Positions 7,729 to 8,491 of a DNA stretch of 8,491 nucleotides are shown piece by piece (position 1 is the stretch's first letter; each line of letters opens with the position of its first letter). This stretch comes from CAYFJO01 sp964343305. GTDB lineage: Bacteria; Planctomycetota; Planctomycetia; Pirellulales; Pirellulaceae. The notes beneath the pieces were generated by a model. It worked only from the letters and a program-made list of their open reading frames with translations. It searched no databases and was not told the origin of the DNA. Position numbers and translations under genes: made by a program. The DNA is taken from positions 1 through 8,491 of the forward strand of contig CAYFJO010000451.1 in assembly GCA_964343305.1 (NCBI GenBank), read 5' to 3'.

Positions 7729-8220
7729 CGGCTACTGTCACTTCCACGCCAAATCACCTTCTTTCCTGTCGCCAGGCCCATCGTTTGGCGCAGTGAACTG
7801 CTGTCGGTAGGACGACCGAGCCCGAGGCAGTCCAAAACACCTGATCGCCGGAGAGTCGGACGGCCAAATAGGATTGCGATTTACTCGCTGTCTTCGGCCA
7901 GCGCCCGCTTGAGTTCCTGGCGTTTTGGTGAGGCTTGACGAGGCTTGAGATTGCGCATCACCTCCCCGAATGGGACTCGAATGTGAGCCCAACTGGTTTA
8001 CATAAATTGCACTTTTGGCCAACTTACTTGTTCGAACGACGCTGCTCGTCAATTCGATTTGCACGGTCGCGGAAAGTTGCTCGAAGCGCGCAGTCACAAT
8101 GATACATCCACGATTTGCTTCGTGCACTCGGGGATCGCGACCTGTGCGTCAACGGCACTCGCGGATCGACCTCGCTGCGCGCATCGGTCGACAACTCCGC
8201 AGTCAGCTCGGCAGTTTCAC
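7729..8220. other. Gene-free right flank with weak minus-strand frames
   Basis: No convincing gene or intrinsic terminator follows the TPR gene. On the minus strand there is a 129-codon open frame (8127-7738), rich in Ser, Arg, Gln and Pro and without domains, and the shorter frames listed separately. A near-perfect tandem of GAGGCTTGAC/GAGGCTTGAG lies at about 7930-7949. The stretch may be decayed or repetitive intergenic DNA of the kind common in planctomycetes. Confidence 0.45.
7881..7958 (-). CDS. Possible 25-residue small protein or C-terminal fragment
   Basis: On the minus strand, ATG at 7958 opens a 25-codon frame ending in TAA at 7881. The peptide is strongly charged and helix-like (starts MRNLKPRQASPKR, ends ELKRALAEDSE), unlike the random-looking frames around it. 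GGGGAGG lies directly upstream but only about 2 bases from the ATG, too close for normal initiation. Upstream the same frame stays open for 12 more codons (begins TSWAHIRVPFG). It may be the surviving 3' end of a decayed gene, a genuine small protein, or chance; I do not recognise the family. Confidence 0.22.
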   Translation of the reverse strand: MRNLKPRQASPKRQELKRALAEDSE

Positions 8221-8233
8221 GTTCGTGACTCAT
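8024..8233 (-). CDS. Possible 69-residue small ORF inside the repeat region
   Basis: ATG at 8233 on the minus strand has AGGA about 9 bases upstream and opens a 69-codon frame starting MSHERETAELTAELSTDAR. The N-terminal third is protein-like; the remainder is Arg/Ser-rich and domain-free. The upstream sequence and first codons lie within the right repeat copy. In the left copy the equivalent frame reads LSRERDSPR and then stops, with mostly similar codons at the shared positions. This is consistent with two decayed copies of the start of one gene family, but a noncoding repeat would look the same. Family unknown. Confidence 0.2.
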   Translation of the reverse strand: MSHERETAELTAELSTDARSEVDPRVPLTHRSRSPSARSKSWMYHCDCALRATFRDRANRIDEQRRSNK

Positions 8234-8284
8234 GACGTTTTGTCCTGTGTCAGTTAGCACGATGCAATTTCTGCACCCGGACGG
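8221..8284 (+). repeat. 64-bp direct repeat, right copy
   Basis: This is the partner of 257-320: same strand, same length, with well-conserved ends (24/27 and 14/16 positions) and a poorly conserved centre. It ends about 100 bp before the transposase start at 8388. The similarity between the copies is not visible downstream of the 64 bp, so the repeat seems separate from the insertion-sequence leader that follows it. Confidence 0.6.
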
Positions 8285-8384
8285 ATTCTCATTATGGCCT
8301 CGCTTGAGAGGCTGTCTTGTCCTACAAGGCAACTTGGTCCTTTGAATGGTTCAGAGGCTCAAGAGCAACTTCCCAAGGAGGACC
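8285..8384 (+). ncRNA. Hairpin-rich leader of IS110-type transposase, possible bridge-RNA region
   Basis: Two adjacent perfect stem-loops are visible: GCCTC (8297-8301) with GAGGC (8308-8312), and CTTGT (8316-8320) with ACAAG (8324-8328). CTTGAG (8303-8308) could instead pair with CTCAAG (8358-8363), giving an alternative long-range fold. IS110-family elements are known to encode a structured bridge RNA in the noncoding end next to the transposase gene, in the left end for the IS110 group. That this stretch is such an RNA or its relic is inference from position and structure; the target- and donor-binding loops cannot be assigned. Confidence 0.25.
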
Positions 8385-8387
8385 ATG

Positions 8388-8491
8388 ATGAGATTTTACG
8401 AACGGCAACACGAATTTTATTGCGGCGTCGATCTGCATGATACCGATCGCCGGAAGCCAACCAGTTTTCGATCGTTTGGCGTCTGCCAACT
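8388..8491 (+). pseudogene. IS110-family transposase, N-terminal fragment running off the window
   Basis: AAGGAGG at 8375-8381 points to the second of two adjacent ATGs, at 8388. The first 17 codons read MRFYERQHEFYCGVDLH, the typical start of a planctomycete-type IS110 transposase. The GVDLH motif carries the first Asp (residue 15) of the RuvC-like DEDD catalytic site. IS110 enzymes move DNA through a DEDD/serine mechanism guided by a bridge RNA. After His17 the family normally continues with a hydrophobic strand (such as ARTMYVCILD). Here the frame instead reads DTDRRKPTSFRSFGVCQ, which does not fit, suggesting a deletion or another insertion at about 8439. The frame is still open at the window end, so a divergent intact gene cannot be excluded. 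Confidence 0.6.

Noticed and set aside
7725..7760. Possible terminator after the last TPR gene (TGAC...GTCA)
   Set aside because: The stem is only 4 bp and has no following T run.
7958..7990. tRNA T-arm-like sequence ATTCGAGTCCCATTC on the minus strand
   Set aside because: No matching T-stem, anticodon arm or acceptor stem can be built around it.
7780..8481. Short shared words ATCGTTTGGCG (7780, 8471) and GATCGCCGGA (7843, 8445)
   Set aside because: They occur in reversed order with no similarity around them, so they look like chance matches rather than a repeat.

Overview
The window looks like Planctomycetota DNA, from the Rhodopirellula/Pirellula side of the phylum. The best evidence is the last complete gene: its tetratricopeptide (TPR) array ends in the module 'AWLRATCP...RACELT...LDTLAAAYAEQG', which I recognise from planctomycete TPR proteins. 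Moderate GC content, long gene-free spacers and a 'MRFY...FYCGVDLH' IS110-type transposase start also fit. The assignment rests on pattern recognition, not on a database search.

Layout. Bases 1 to about 1038 hold no gene I can defend; they contain one copy of a 64-bp repeat, an AT-rich palindromic stretch near 880-907 and a terminator-like hairpin at 934-961. Four genes then follow on the + strand. (1) 1039-2616 is a secreted trypsin-like serine protease with a C-terminal TPR region. (2) 2658-3923 is a membrane-anchored protein with a lipocalin-like beta-barrel domain and an unrecognised C-terminal half. (3) 3920-6505 is a large secreted HExxH metallopeptidase with a PDZ domain, beta-rich middle domains and a C-terminal lipocalin-like domain. 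(4) 6643-7728 is an exported TPR protein with a possible BamE/SmpA-like N-terminal domain. Gaps are 41 bp, a 4-bp overlap (ATGA), and 137 bp, with no convincing terminator between the genes, so they may form one transcription unit.

Bases 7729 to about 8384 hold no confident gene. There are two weak minus-strand small ORFs, a second copy of the 64-bp repeat in the same orientation (8221-8284), and a hairpin-rich stretch just ahead of an IS110-family transposase start at 8388. That transposase keeps the first catalytic Asp motif but stops resembling the family after about 17 codons and runs off the window.

Working together (inference): all four products carry an export or membrane signal, and two are proteases of unrelated catalytic types. 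With TPR scaffolds and lipocalin-like domains this could be an uncharacterised cell-envelope or extracellular proteolytic module. Nothing in the sequence identifies its substrate. The direct repeats and the IS110 remnant suggest the locus lies in an accessory, rearranged part of the genome.
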